Assembly: GCA_011503125.2 (NCBI GenBank)
Contig: WWBZ02000062.1
Location: 930,001 to 994,000, forward strand
From: Botryosphaeria dothidea
Taxonomy: Eukaryota; Ascomycota; Dothideomycetes; Botryosphaeriales; Botryosphaeriaceae
Reading direction: 5' to 3'
Length of the DNA stretch: 64,000 nucleotides
Notes under the pieces: generated by a model
Seen by the model: the letters and a program-made list of their open reading frames with translations, nothing else
What the model was told of the DNA's origin: nothing
Databases searched by the model: none
Program-made: the position numbers and the translations under genes
In this document: in pieces, positions 33,203 to 45,045 of the stretch
How positions within the stretch are numbered: the stretch's first letter is position 1
Layout: every line of letters starts with the position of its first letter

Positions 33203-36200
33203 TCACGCAGGGAATTCCGAGTCACTTGCATCAAGCACGTCGTACTCCTCATCGGTGAGGAAACCATCATCGCTGGAAACGAGGTCGACTGTCTCGGCAT
33301 CCTCGAAGATCTCTCCTTCGTCACGAACCGAGGTAGAAGCAACGGTAGTCCTATCAGCTTCCAATGTCGGGCTGGAAACGTGAGTGCTGTTCACAGGTGA
33401 CTCCTTCTCGAGGGTAGGGAAGATCATCTGGCTCCCCTCCGAAGTGGGCTCAGACTTGACCTCGATCTCCTTCTTGACAGGTGCCTCCGACGATTCGGCT
33501 TCGGGAACATCCTCAACCGTAGGCTTGGGCGGAGCAGGGGCAGATGCAGCAGCACGCTCAGCCTGCTTCTGAGCAAGTTCAGCCCTAAGCACCTTCTGGC
33601 GCTGCTTCATCTGCTCCTGTGCCTCATGGAGCCTCTGCATGCGACTCACCATCGCTTGCATAGCCTCGCGCTGGAGAGCACGGCTGTTCTCCGTCTCCTG
33701 AGCCCTCGACTGACGACGCTCACGGAGCTCCCTCAAGCGGGCCAGAGTGCGCTCGGCATCCGTAGACTGAGGAGACTCAACGGGAGGAGGAGTGGGAATG
33801 GGCTTCGTGGTCTCAATGTGGCACCACAGCCTGTGACCAAATGGAGTTCCGTCAGCCGTCTTGAGGCGCCAGTAAGAGATGCAGACACCCTCGCGAGTAG
33901 GCGCCTTCATCAAAACGCTGAAGGAGATCTCCTCGCCAGGCAGGACTGCACGACCAATGACATTGCTTTCGGTTGCCTCCGCAATGTCAGTAGTGCTGCA
34001 AGGATGCTCATTGTTGACGTTGAGCATGTTGTCACCACCGACATAGCGAACAGAGCAACCGGCAGGCCAAGCATGAGGGCCGGGGTTGCGAAGAGTCCAG
34101 ACCTGAAGGAACTTGGAGTTGGCCGGAATCTTGGTGCCGTCGCAAATCGTATCACGGATAAAATGAGCGTTGAGCTCCGACGCAGCGACGGACTTCTCCT
34201 GGGCAGGCTCAGGAGACTTGGGGCTCTCGAGGGTAGCCTTCGCAAGAAGATCCTCAACTCGAATCTTCTCGTCAATGGGCTCCGCGAGGAGATCCTTGAT
34301 CTGGACCTTGGCGGACTTGGATGCAACATCTTCGCTCGGCTTGAGGTCGGCAATGGTGCGCACCTGAGTGGCAGCGTTGGCAGAGGCCGAGGCGAAAGAG
34401 CACCTCCTGATAGGCGCGTCACCAAGGTTAGGAAGAGGAGAGCCGTTCTTGTCCTCGCCCATGGTGGTGACACTGACGTTCCTAACCGGGGTCTTGAATT
34501 TGATGACCGGGTGAGTCCGGTTGTGGCGGTTGCCAGGGTGGGCCTCGCAGTTGGCGCAGAAGTCGGTGTCGTAGCAGACCGCGCACTTGTAACGGACACC
34601 TTCGATGTAGGATTGGTTCATCTTGTCCTTGCAAAGAGGACCATCACAGTAGATGCCGAAGTGGCGAACCGTCTGGGAACGCGGCTCGGGCAAAGGGTCG
34701 AAAATAGGAACGAAGCGGTGCGTCTTATGGGAGGACTTGGCGTTCTTAACGCACTCGGCACAGTAGTCCCAGTCAGGGCAGTTCAAGCACTTGTGGCGAA
34801 CACCATAGATGTACTAGAGTCACGTCAGTCAACAAATGAAAAAGTAGTGGGAGAAGAATCTAGAGCCTACCTTGTCGCAGCCGTCACAAACAGCAGCGTG
34901 GCGGACGTTGCGGCCTGGAGCGCAGAGGAACTCAGCCAGAGGGCCAACCTGTGAGCCGGGGACCACAGGCTTGAGGGCGTGGCCAGGGTGATGGCCATGC
35001 TGACATCCAACGTGGCACAGCGTGCAAAGGTCGTAGTCTTCGCAGTCAACGCAGGTTACGAAGTTGGACTCCGGGAAGACCTTGACGCAAGAGTTGCAGG
35101 TCCGAGTGGGCTGCTCCGGCTCCTGGGGCTCAGGCTTCTTCTCAGCCATGAACTTCTCAGTGGTAAAAGCACCGGGCATCTCCTTCGCCTCCGGCTGAGC
35201 CTCAATCTTGGGCTCTTCTTTAGCCTTGGGAGCGACCCTCTCGGTGGTGCTATTGGTGACCTTGCCATTCTTGATGAAACGTTTAATGAGCCAATGACCC
35301 TCACCAGGGCAGTGATGGCCCGAGGCAACGCAGTTCTCGCAGAGATCATAATCGCCCTCGTCGCAAATGCTGCAGTGGAAATGCTCGTTGGACATGGGCT
35401 TGTCGCAGACGTTGCAGTAAACGGACCAGGAGAAGAGATTGGGCGTAGAGTCCTTCACGCGGAGAGCGAGCTCGCGCTGGCGAGACTCGTTGGCGAGCTC
35501 GGCAAAGAAGTCTACTATTCTTAGCTTTGGCACAGTGACAGAATGTATACGTGACTTACTGTCGCGTGCCGGGAAGGGCTTAGGAACAGGCGCCTCGTCA
35601 TCGGCATCAACCGGCTGCTCCTTCTTGGGAGGAGGTGGCGGCGGGTTCATGTTTGTCTTGTGGAAGGCCGGCAGTCTCGCATATGGGTAGAGAGGAATGG
35701 TGCCGGGATGCGCAGGGTTATCGGACTGCTGTTGAGCGGTGGGCTGAGGTTGGGACTCAGGCTCGGGTTGCTGAGGAAGCGCAAGTGCAGTGCGGACGGG
35801 GAGCGGAATAGGCGGCATGCTCTTGCTGGCGTCGAGCATCGACTGCAGCGGGTCCATTGAGGTCTTCTCGGGTTGCTCGTCCACGATAGTCGCGCGCAGG
35901 CGGAGCTTCAACTTGGCCTTGGCTGCACGGAAGAGGGTCTTGTAGACCTGGGGGTTCTCGGGATCGAGGGTGATGTAAGCGCCGGCGCTGTCGGAGAAAC
36001 GCTCGAAGATGACTTCTTGGTTCGAAGGGATGCTGAGGAGTTGGCGGAGCTAGAGAAAGGGCCACGGGTTAGCTGAGTGCTCGGAATCATGGGTGGAGAG
36101 AGCTGGCTATGGGCAAGGCTCGGGCGCGCGGCTAGCATCCCAAGCTCGGTCGTCGCTCACCTTGGCGGGCAGGACACCAGCACCAAGATCACGCATGGGG

Positions 36201-36283
36201 ATCTTGAACTTCCTGTTGCTCCCTTGAATGGAGATCTTGATGGTGATGAGGGTGTCCATGGTGACGGGCACGGAGGTGGCCAT
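33203..36283 (-). CDS. Nbr1-like selective autophagy receptor (PB1, four ZZ fingers, FW domain)
   Basis: Three exons (36283-36161, 36049-34871, 34813-33203) encode 970 residues. A PB1-like domain covers about 10-95 (ITIKISIQGSNRKFKIPMRD). Four ZZ zinc fingers lie at roughly 256-305, 360-405, 435-485 and 486-540, each with paired CxxC motifs and a His-rich end. The FW (four-tryptophan) domain is at about 655-775 (LQVWTLRNPGPHAWPAGC ... ISYWRLKTADGTPFGHRLWC), the hallmark of Nbr1. A Gln/Arg/Glu-rich coiled coil follows (about 795-860). The acidic tail contains EEYDVL near residue 958, a candidate Atg8-binding motif. A perfect GTAAGT...AATAG pair at 35559-35515 delimits 45 in-frame bases that may be an optional intron. 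Confidence 0.88.
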
Positions 36284-37080
36284 GGTGCAAACGCGGCAGC
36301 CTTGAGCAGCTGTGGCGGAGGCGGTGACTAGGCAAGTGACGTAGGGGGAATGGGACGCTGCTGCTTCGAAGCCTCGCCGGCGCAGCGTCGAGGAGTAGCG
36401 AGTAGAGGAGCTGGGCAGGAGCAGCTCTAGGGCTAGTAGTGGTGAGGGAGAGGTGGAGGGGTGTAGGCGAGGGAGTGAGGTGAGGACGGGAGGAGGTTCA
36501 AGAGCGTAGCCTGGGGAGAGGAGCTCGGGCGGCGTTGGCGGCTTAGCGCGGTTCGGGATCCGTAGTCAGCTGTGATACGTACGCCTTGGGCCAAGGCACC
36601 AGTGACCGGCGAAATCAGAATACCGAGAATCAAACAGAACCTTCCCGCGCTCTCATAAGCAATCTGCCGCGCTGTGAAAGAGCTGCCTTTGACAAGTGAA
36701 GGCGGGCCGCCGAAGAACTGCTGTCGGCGATACGGGCACTTCCAACGATAAGATCACGTGCACTGACGGGCAATCACAAGCTTGCTTTGTGCTTCACTAT
36801 TGCGCCTTCTTCTGGCGAAGCGCCGGCCGAAACCTCTCATTTCTACGCTGTTGATTTGCCCGTTGCTCGTTGGGTGCGACACGCGTGATCTGCGCTCATA
36901 GCTGGCACTGCTCCACCCCGGCTGCCAGCATATACGCCCAACTCCGAGCTCGAAGCAAATAACATTTTCCCGTTGCCTGCAGCACCTGCTTTCGGCTGCT
37001 CTTGCAGAAGGTCGCAGGTCAGCAATCAGGCTGGGTTGAGGCAGACTCATCTGACGTAGAGGGCGTCCTGTTGAGACCAC
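36284..37080. other. Gene-free stretch upstream of the Nbr1-like gene
   Basis: 0.8 kb between the Nbr1-like start and the 3' end of the dioxygenase gene, both on minus. Short frames only; nothing recognised. Confidence 0.55.
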
Positions 37081-38024
37081 TCAAAGCTCCGCTTTTTCAT
37101 CGCCAGGGTCTTCTTCAGAAGCAGCGGCAGTCTTCGGGTCGTATCCAGGTTGGTACCAGCTCCAAATGTTCAGCCCAACCTTTGTTCCCGAAAGGACGGG
37201 AAGGCCGGCATGCCACGCCTCCTCGTAGGCTGAGCCGTCGGGGCGGAAATTCTCCCAGTACACGGCGTTGCCGCCAATCGGCTTGAACGTGATACCTTCG
37301 TTTTCCTGGTCTTCACAGTCGAGGAATCTGCACCACTCGTCATTCGGCGGCCGCTCGAGGCGTGGGAAATTAGTACCGCCCCCGGTGCAGTTTGAGTCCA
37401 AGTAGACCATAAAGCTCGAGATGCGGCCACCTCTTTGAATGTTGGTCGGACCATCGAAATGGTGCACATAGTGGCCGCCGGGCCCGTAGCGCTGCGTCCA
37501 GAGCTTCTCGATGAACGTGTACGGCCGCCAACCCTGAAACAGGCGAGCGCGCTCTTCGATGCACTGCACCACCGTGTCACGCTCTATCTCGGCCTTCTCA
37601 GAAACGCGCACGCTTTCATCAAGCCGCTCCTCTCCTCCAGTCCATACGGTCGACGGCTTGAACTTGCCCTCGCTGCAAAGTGGTCAGGATGCGGGCACAA
37701 AGAGCAGTATATACGCGTGCACACATCTCCGAACAGAACTCACCTGATATCAACCATGTGCTTGGATTCATCGGCGCTCAGGAAGCCGGGGATGTAGATG
37801 ACAAGCGGTTCTCTGCTCAGGACATGGACATTGTAGCCATGCTCAGGACAAGCCAAATTCTCATCTGGAATGACGAGACGGTCGGTCTTGGTGAAGGACT
37901 CGGCAAGGTCTGGCTGGGGAGGCCTTCCGCCGAGGAAGATGCGTAACACGGGCGAACCGATGAAGATGTAGCCGATGACGGTGTAGAACAGATATTGGAA
38001 GATGGACCCAATGCTCAGCGCCAT
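37081..38024 (-). CDS. Membrane-anchored prolyl 4-hydroxylase-like 2-oxoglutarate/Fe(II) dioxygenase
   Basis: Two exons (38024-37744, 37672-37081) encode 290 residues. A hydrophobic N-terminus (residues 7-30, IFQYLFYTVIGYIFIG) acts as a signal anchor, placing the domain in the ER lumen or secretory path. The P4H-type double-stranded beta helix has the iron motif HHFDGP (HxD), the distal His in EEAWHAGLPV and the 2-oxoglutarate-binding Lys in GTKVGLNIWSW. FLSADESKHMVDI at the start of the domain is typical for fungal P4H alpha-like proteins. The substrate (prolyl in peptides or another) is unknown. One intron, donor GTGAGT, acceptor TTGCAG. Confidence 0.85.
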
Positions 38025-38992
38025 GGCGGTGGGCGGCTGTGGGCAAACAGCTTGATGAAGCACACGCTGGTCAGAGGTCGGGTGTTCTGTGGAGCCTCAA
38101 AGGGGGATTTGGCGGAACGAGGCAAACTTGACTCCGGCGACGCCGGCGGCCCATTTTCTCTCAGCCTCGACCACGGCCCGGCTCCATGCGCGCGCACCAC
38201 GCGTGGCGATGACGACGCGAAGTTGAGGGCCCTTTTACTTTTGTCGTTGACGTCTGCAACAAAACCTACGGCGCCCTCGAGGCCTTCAAATACGAGCGAG
38301 CGCAGACCGAGCGGTAGCGCCATGATTCGCCTCCACACTGGTCGCGTGCTTTGAAACGTCTGTTTATTGCATGGAGCTGACGATCGATTATGCGACGCAA
38401 GAGAAGGCGCCGGGCTGCGGCAACCGCCCACCGCCACCGTCAACGCCTCAGCCGCATCGTCGGCAGAGCTGCCAGATGACGTCGCGCAGCGTGCATGAGA
38501 TGACGCCGAGCATGCGGGATCGTGCATTTCAGCAGAAAGACACGCCCTGTACTTTGGATGACCACGCGATTCGGCCGCTCGCCAGGCGCGAAGGCGGACC
38601 GGCGGCCGCTTGGAATTCTCCTCCGCCTGTCAACCTGAAGCCGTTTCATGTTTCACGCCGGATCTGCTTTCCGCAAGCTTTCCTATTTCAGGCACGGAGC
38701 TCTATTTCGGCGCACGCGCTCCCCCCGCATCCGCCATCTCAAGCCCAATTCGATGGAGACGACGGAGACGAGGGCCCAGAGCCTAAGCGGAAACATGCTC
38801 CTGGCATCTCCGTGCTAACCTGTGGCCTGTCATGGCGCTTCGCTATTTATCCGACAGATCTCTTGTATTTATACTGTCCGCATCCTTCGCATTAAGAGAG
38901 CTTTTTGGCTGCTAGGGTCTGGTATCCTTCAGTCATATTCTCTTGTGATTATTGCTTCTCTTCCTTGGCTTCCACTGTGACGTTCTTTCAAC
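38025..38992. other. Divergent gene-free region
   Basis: 0.97 kb between divergent dioxygenase and esterase genes. A TATTTATA element at 38866-38873 may serve the esterase. A 174-codon frame at 38371-38895 is proline/serine-rich without a domain and is not called. Confidence 0.5.
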
Positions 38993-40310
38993 ATGACGAG
39001 GATCTCTGCTCTGATTGCAGCTGCGCTGTCTGCCTCTGGCGCCCAGGCTTTCCCTGCTCCGCGCCAGGCTAACGCCTCCTGGCCCGGGTTCGGCGGCCTT
39101 CAGTATTGGTTCTCATTGTAAGCCAAAGCTCAATTCTGCTTCAAGTTGCAACTGGCTCACACATCTTTCAGTGGTGATAGTTACACCCAAACTGGCTTTG
39201 ACGTAAACGGAACCCAGCCCAGTGCCGACAACCCGTTCGGCAACCCTACCTATCCGTAAGTGCTGCTCTTTCCCACCGTCCTTGCAAATTACTAATTGAA
39301 CAACAGTGGCTGGACGTCTTCCAAGTAGGCCCCGCCCCAGCTCCGGATGCAGTGCCACAGAACGCTAACAATCCCACCTCCAGTGGCCCCAACTGGGTTG
39401 GCTACCTCACATACAAGTACAACGCTTCTCTTCTCCAGACCTACAACCTTGCCTACGGCGGTGCCACTGTTGATAGCGCCCTGGTTAAGCCTTACGCCGA
39501 TACCGTGATCTCGCTGAAGCAGCAGGTCGAGGATGAATTCGTGCCGAAGTACGGGTCTGCCGCCGCCAGCAAGGTCTGGGAGAGCGACAACACGCTCTTC
39601 AGCGTGTGGATCGGCATCAACGATGTTGGAAACAGCTACTGGTCTCAGAACACGACCCTGATCGACGCCATTTTCACTCAGTACAGCGGTCTTGTGGAGC
39701 AGGTAAATGACTTTTCTACTCACCACTTTGCAACATGGATGACTGACCACTAGTATTAAAGCTCTACACAAGCGGTGCCCGCAACTTCCTCTTCCTGAAC
39801 GTCCCTCCGATTGAGCGTTCGCCTCTTACCACCGGCCAAGGAGAAGACAGTGTCAGCCTGGAGAAGACCGCCGTTGCCGACTTCAACGAGCGCATCACCA
39901 ACCTCGCTACGTCGCTCGAGGAGAAGCATGCCGACACTAGCGTCTTCACGTTTGACACCTATACTCTTTTCAACCAGATCTTGGATGACCCGACGAGCCA
40001 CACCCAGACCGCTGCGCTCAAGAACACCACTGGCTACTGCACCGATTACGAGAAGTATGCACTCTCCCATTTTGCTCTCCAAGATAACCAGCCAGAATGA
40101 TGCTGACAACCTGACTTTTACAGCGGTACCTCTGAGCAGAACACCACCGTCGCTGCCTGCGGTGTCCCCGTTAACGAGTACTTCTGGCTGAACACTCTGC
40201 ACCCCACTTTCCCGGTGCACGACGCAGTAGCCTCGGAGCTCTCTAAGCAGCTGAGTTCTTGTACGAACTGCACCTCCACCATCAGGAGAAGGTGGCAGCT
40301 GACTCGTTGA
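38993..40310 (+). CDS. Secreted GDSL esterase, carbohydrate esterase family 16 type
   Basis: Six exons (38993-39117, 39172-39255, 39307-39324, 39384-39702, 39762-40054, 40124-40310) encode 341 residues. CE16 enzymes remove acetyl groups from plant polysaccharide oligomers. Signal peptide residues 1-19. Block I is [10 protein letters not shown] (nucleophile Ser), the oxyanion block [11 protein letters not shown] (Gly), block [13 protein letters not shown] (Asn) and the catalytic His is in [11 protein letters not shown]; in place of the DxxH Asp this copy has Asn, as I believe is common in fungal CE16. Exon 3 is a micro-exon of 18 nt, supported by frame on both sides and by restoring [11 protein letters not shown]. 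Confidence 0.85.
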
Positions 40311-42338
40311 ACAGAGATGGGATGAATGACGTTCGATGTAAATATTGTACCTTGCAATCTGAGGCTGTACAAAGCACTCTTGCTTGCGTATATTCAAGGT
40401 TGAAATCCCCATCGGGACTTTGGGGATTTGCACATAAAGGCCTGGGACCCGTGAAAATTACTTACATTTTCTACCAACATACATTGTGTACATACTTGAA
40501 TGCCAGCTTTTATGAAATGTAAAATAAAATCTACGTCTGGGCTACTTAATTACTGTGAACGCGAGTGCACTTCTCCATTCCATAGCGTATTGAAATTCAG
40601 ACACGTTTGCTATTTCACTTACTGTTGAACTCTGCATACCAAAATTAAGTGCCTATATCTAGAACAATGCAAAACATCTATTCATATGCTCTTGATCTCA
40701 CAATTGGGCAGTGAAATTCCGGATAATTAAGATTTCTCCTTTTACGAGTCCAGTTCAGTGTACTCAATCCAGACTTTCCTGTATTGTTGATGACGAAATA
40801 GCAGGAGGCTCTCCTGAGTTGATCTCCACCATGGCATTCAGAGAGGCGAAGCCAAGCCGTTTGATATGAGAAGATTAGTTAATACTCTCAATCGGGTACA
40901 ACTCACAACGAGCTTAATTGAGGGCAAGGTCCCCATGCCATCCAGCATCTTTGGACAGACCCATGGCATCACATGGAACAGAGAGGTCATCGGCTGTAGT
41001 GGGCATATTCAAATGCTCTTGTTCAACAAAGCTTCAACAACGAATCAGGACCCTCTTCAAGGCATTGGCTACCTCCCCGGGTCCTTGTGAAATTTGCCCT
41101 ATAAGCCAACGCATCCTGAGTCCTCCGCACTCCTCCGCAACCAAACTCATGTTGAAGATGCCTCACACATTCAACCGAGAACGCCAAAAGCCTTAATCTC
41201 GCTCCGGGCCTACCCATATAAAGACCTGCTCCACTTCGTTTTCCATCCCCAAAGCGAGATGGAACCGATTCTTTCGCAGGGCTGACTAGATCACGACAAT
41301 ACAGACCACTACCCACATGTTCGTGACGTAGCAAGTGGTATACATGCCACATCAAGGCATATGGCTGGAGAATTTCCATTACAGCGGAGGTATACTAAGA
41401 GACTTGATGGAATTCTACGTTCTTCTTCCTCGGTTTCAATGCATCATGGCTTGCATTGCCAAGCTCTGATTCCACGATCCTCATAGCATGTGCAAATGGA
41501 ACTTGAGTAGAGCGCACCGGTGGAACCCAGCGGAAGTGGTCCATCACAACAAAGGCCTGGCCACAGTGAGAACATGCCAAAAAAAAAAAAGTGGTCATTT
41601 GGAAAGTACCACTGGCTTCAATTTCATGACCTTGATGTTTTTGGCAATCAATCGAGAAAGACAGTCAACTTCAGCTGCTATGAAATTCCCGATACCCTAG
41701 GTGATGTTTTCGAGCCACGGATGTTCTTACGCAAACCGCTTCCACGAAGACTTGTTTCTGAAACACCCCAAGAAGGCAGACTGTGATTTTGGTCAAGTGA
41801 AGCCGAGGTGAATTTTCACGGGCTACTTAGGAATTTCTTAACCTGCAAGCCACTGTATCTATACGAGCGTAGGTGAGTGGCTGAAACAAAGGACGCTAAC
41901 TGGAAGTGGCAAAAAACTGAACGCCCAAGGCGGACCGAGGCCATCCGCACTAGAGCGGGAGCGCGCCGTTCGTAAGACGAGAGCCTCAAGACGTTGTACA
42001 TTCGAAGAAAGCGGCATAGTACCGGCGCCCGGGAGCTTTGAAGCCAAAGAGATCATACGAACGTGAACATGGATACATCCATTCTTCTACTCAACAACAC
42101 AGCTCGTCGTCAGGAAGCCGAACCCATGGAACAACGTCTGTTCACCTCTCGGTGATGATCTGGCCACTGATAATGGGAGGCCTATTCATCATCGAGCACG
42201 TAAATATACCACCTCAATGAGCTCCAGTATTCTCAGCATCATCACAACAGCAATCTCCATCTTCAACAACCACTTCAACACTCTCTTCAACACTTCCAAC
42301 TTAAGAACTCAACTTCTTAAACAACACCTCCAATCAAA
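40311..42338. other. Longest gene-free stretch (2 kb)
   Basis: AT-rich at 40480-40760; no long frame, no terminal repeats seen by eye, no transposase motif. A 12-A run lies at 41579-41590. TATA-like sequence at 41214 has no gene after it. It could contain a decayed element, but I have no positive evidence. Confidence 0.5.
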
Positions 42339-42679
42339 ATGCAGTTCCTCAGCTTCATCTCTGTCGCTACCGCCCTTGCCGCCCCGGCTCTAGCTCAGGC
42401 CTCTTGCCAGGTCCGCCTGTATGCTTCCCTCCTACACGTCTCCTTCCTACCATCCAATCAACTGACCCCGTCTCTAACCTGAATCCTCAGGGCGGTGTCT
42501 GCGCCACCATCCCCTTCACCACCGCTCATAACACGGTCATTCCCCTCCGCGACATCAACAGCCTTCCCAACTGCTCCGTTCAGGTCAACGCCGAGGTCGG
42601 CCAGACCTGCCGCTACTTCTCCGGCTGCGGCAACAACCGCGACTTCACCTTCGGCGTTGCTGGCACCATTGGTTGCTAA
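42339..42679 (+). CDS. Small cysteine-rich secreted protein
   Basis: Two exons (42339-42410, 42491-42679) encode 86 residues. Signal peptide residues 1-20 (ending ALAQ). The mature part has six cysteines, with VCATIPFTTAHN, a CSVQ and a TCRYFSGCG cluster. No named family recognised. As in the gene at 9019, the intron follows a Cys-Gln pair just after the signal peptide and has a GTCC donor (GTCCGC). A second donor 7 bases downstream (GTATGC) is stronger but gives a different, cysteine-free frame, so I prefer the first. A CA-rich leader precedes the start. Confidence 0.62.
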
Positions 42680-43434
42680 GCGGCTCGCCACCCAGTGGCT
42701 GGTCACTGAAATGGCAATCGCCATCAGGGCACGAGGAATTCGGAGGTATCACGCTCATTACTGCCTTTCGAATGGAGTCTTTCAACAACGCTCCTTGTTT
42801 ATGGAATAGACTTGTCTTCTCAAACTTCTGCCTCTTCCAATGTGAATATCGCCTGCTTGATACTTTTCATGTGACAGTTTCCATTGTGCACGCTTCTAAC
42901 CCTCCAATGGATATATTGAAAAACACGAAATACCCAGCAGAAGCGAGCGCAGATGATATCCTGCCACAATGATGACTCTCTCCAATTCGAATCCAGGTTA
43001 CCAGACAAATACGACAGTCCTGGGCATCCCAGGGCACATGCTGTGCTGTTCTTGAGTAAATGTCGCTGACTCGTATGACTTCCCGTTTCGGACCTACACA
43101 TCAAACGCGGACAACATCCGCACGTCGTTCGGACGGGTAGCACCGCGGTGGGTCGGCGATAAGCACAAGTCACCACGAGCAGCCAAGTCCAGATGCGTCA
43201 ACTCCCGGCTCCCGCAGATATCGGCAGCTGGCCAGCGCTTGGCCAGGTTGAAACAGGCACGAAAAAGAGCCGGAACGGCATGGATCGCGCAAGGGCATGA
43301 GATCAGGCGCGACCACACCACCCTCGAGAGATTGGATCCCTACCGGGACCCACATGAGCTCCAACAAAAGCTTCGCCAATCAACCAAGCTTCTCGTTTTC
43401 TCGAAAGCCAAAGAGAAAGGAAAAACAGAAAACC
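42680..43434. other. Gene-free stretch
   Basis: 755 bp between two plus-strand genes. Short frames only. No gene seen. Confidence 0.5.
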
Positions 43435-44862
43435 ATGTGCCGCGCCAACACCACCTACTGCTGCGTCTGCGGATGCCCTTTCAGCGCTCTGGAAATCGAT
43501 CCGGATGTCAGAGGGTCACTCTACTCATACGACCACGAAATAGTAAAGACGGAAGACACAGAAGTGAGTGGCCGTCCAGCTGCATGCCGCACCGTATGCG
43601 GTATCAACGACTAACCTCCTCAGTGGCTCCGCCAATGCACCGCCATCGACCAAAACACCTTCTTCATCGCCGAAGAAGACGACGAGCTCCGAAGCGTTGA
43701 AGGCATCGACGCGCTGGTCCACCAAATCGAAAGCATCGAAGTCTCGCGGCACATCACGCTGAACAAGTTCCTCCGGGGCAGCGAGCTCGACGGGCCCGTC
43801 TACGCCATGCACAACTCGTGCATGGCAATAGCAGAACGCGCGCGGCGCCACCGCTTCTTCCGCAGCACCCACCCGGCGCCGCCCAAGAGCGCCGTGCTGC
43901 AGAACTTCTACGTCTCCCTGAAGCGGCTGCACTACCGCATCGCCAGCCAGTCGCACAGCGTGCGGTGGGACCACGGCTACTACGGCGCCGCGCGCTTCTG
44001 GCGCAACTTCTGGGGGCAAGAACGCGGCTGGGAGGTAAACGCCATCCGTCTCTCCATTCGTTCCGTCATCATCCCCTGCTCACCGATCCAACAGTGGCTC
44101 TGCGCCGATCCATCTCACATCCCAGGGCTGACCGACTGGGTCCTCTCCCAACTCCGTCCGGTATCGGACGCCACCGCCGCCTCCTCCTCACCACGCAAAT
44201 ACACGGTAGCGGACGACGCGCGAGAGTACCCGCGGCCGGCGCTCGACGGCATGCCGATCGACGTGCTCAACCGCATCACCTCCTTCCTGCCGTGCGCGTC
44301 GACGCTGCGGCTGCGGCGCGCCAGCAAGAGCCTCGCGAACCGCGTCGAGCTGGCGCAGTCGTTCTGGCGCGACGCGCTGGTGCGCGGGGAGCTGGTGTCC
44401 TTCCTGTGGGACCTCGACGCGCGGAAATGCGCGCAGAGGGACTGCGCGCAGCACGACTGGCGAGGCCTCGCCCGGAGCCTGCGCGCGCACAAGTTCGTGC
44501 AGGCGGCGCTGCGGCGCAGCCTGCAGCGGCGCCCGGTGGAAGGGTACGGGATCGGGTATCTCGACTTCTACCGGTCGGTGGCGGCGCAGGATCCCGACTT
44601 CGAGACGGATGCGCCGGTGGGGTTGTTGAACCGGTGTCGCATCGTGCAGGTTGTAGGAGATGTGGAGCATATCGAGGACGACGAGCTGCATGATTGCCAT
44701 GTGCCGCTGTCGGATGAAGAGGAGATATATGCGGCGATGTGGATTATGCAGGTATCACAGCCGGATAAGTTCGATGAGTATCGCATTCGGCGGTCGTTAG
44801 AGTTGTACGGGGATTTGAGTGAGGTGTTGGAGAGTAGACCGAGGATGATGTGTAGACTTTGA
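43435..44862 (+). CDS. F-box protein with N-terminal cysteine motif (paralogue 1)
   Basis: Three exons (43435-43563, 43624-44034, 44095-44862) encode 435 residues. It opens with a cysteine cluster (YCCVCGCPF) that could bind zinc. After a 180-residue region with VYAMHNSCMAIAERA, an F-box begins near residue 227 (LDGMPIDVLNRITSFLPCAS) and is followed by FWRDALVRGELVSFLWDLD. F-box proteins usually bring substrates to SCF ubiquitin ligases; target unknown. Intron 2 is 60 nt, a multiple of three and free of stops, so the frame reads through, but the paralogue at 49424 has an intron at the same place and joins similar sequence (E/Q-W, IP-LT, LxPV). Exonic codons are highly GC-rich. Confidence 0.75.
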
Positions 44863-45045
44863 AGCGTAGATCAGTTTCTTCATTGAGAGATGGACTTAAA
44901 AAATATAGAGCATGAATTGAGTTCAAGGGAAGAGCTGAAACCCGTTTGGGGGAAACATGGACTGGAAACCCCTTGACCTCCGCATGAGTTAATGAAGAGT
45001 ATAATAAGCTCTTGCAAAAACTCTTCGGACTGTGCATCGGATCTA

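Noticed and set aside
40311..42338. Possible decayed transposon in the 2-kb gene-free stretch
   Set aside because: No terminal inverted repeats, target duplications or transposase motifs found by eye; a repeat search would be needed.
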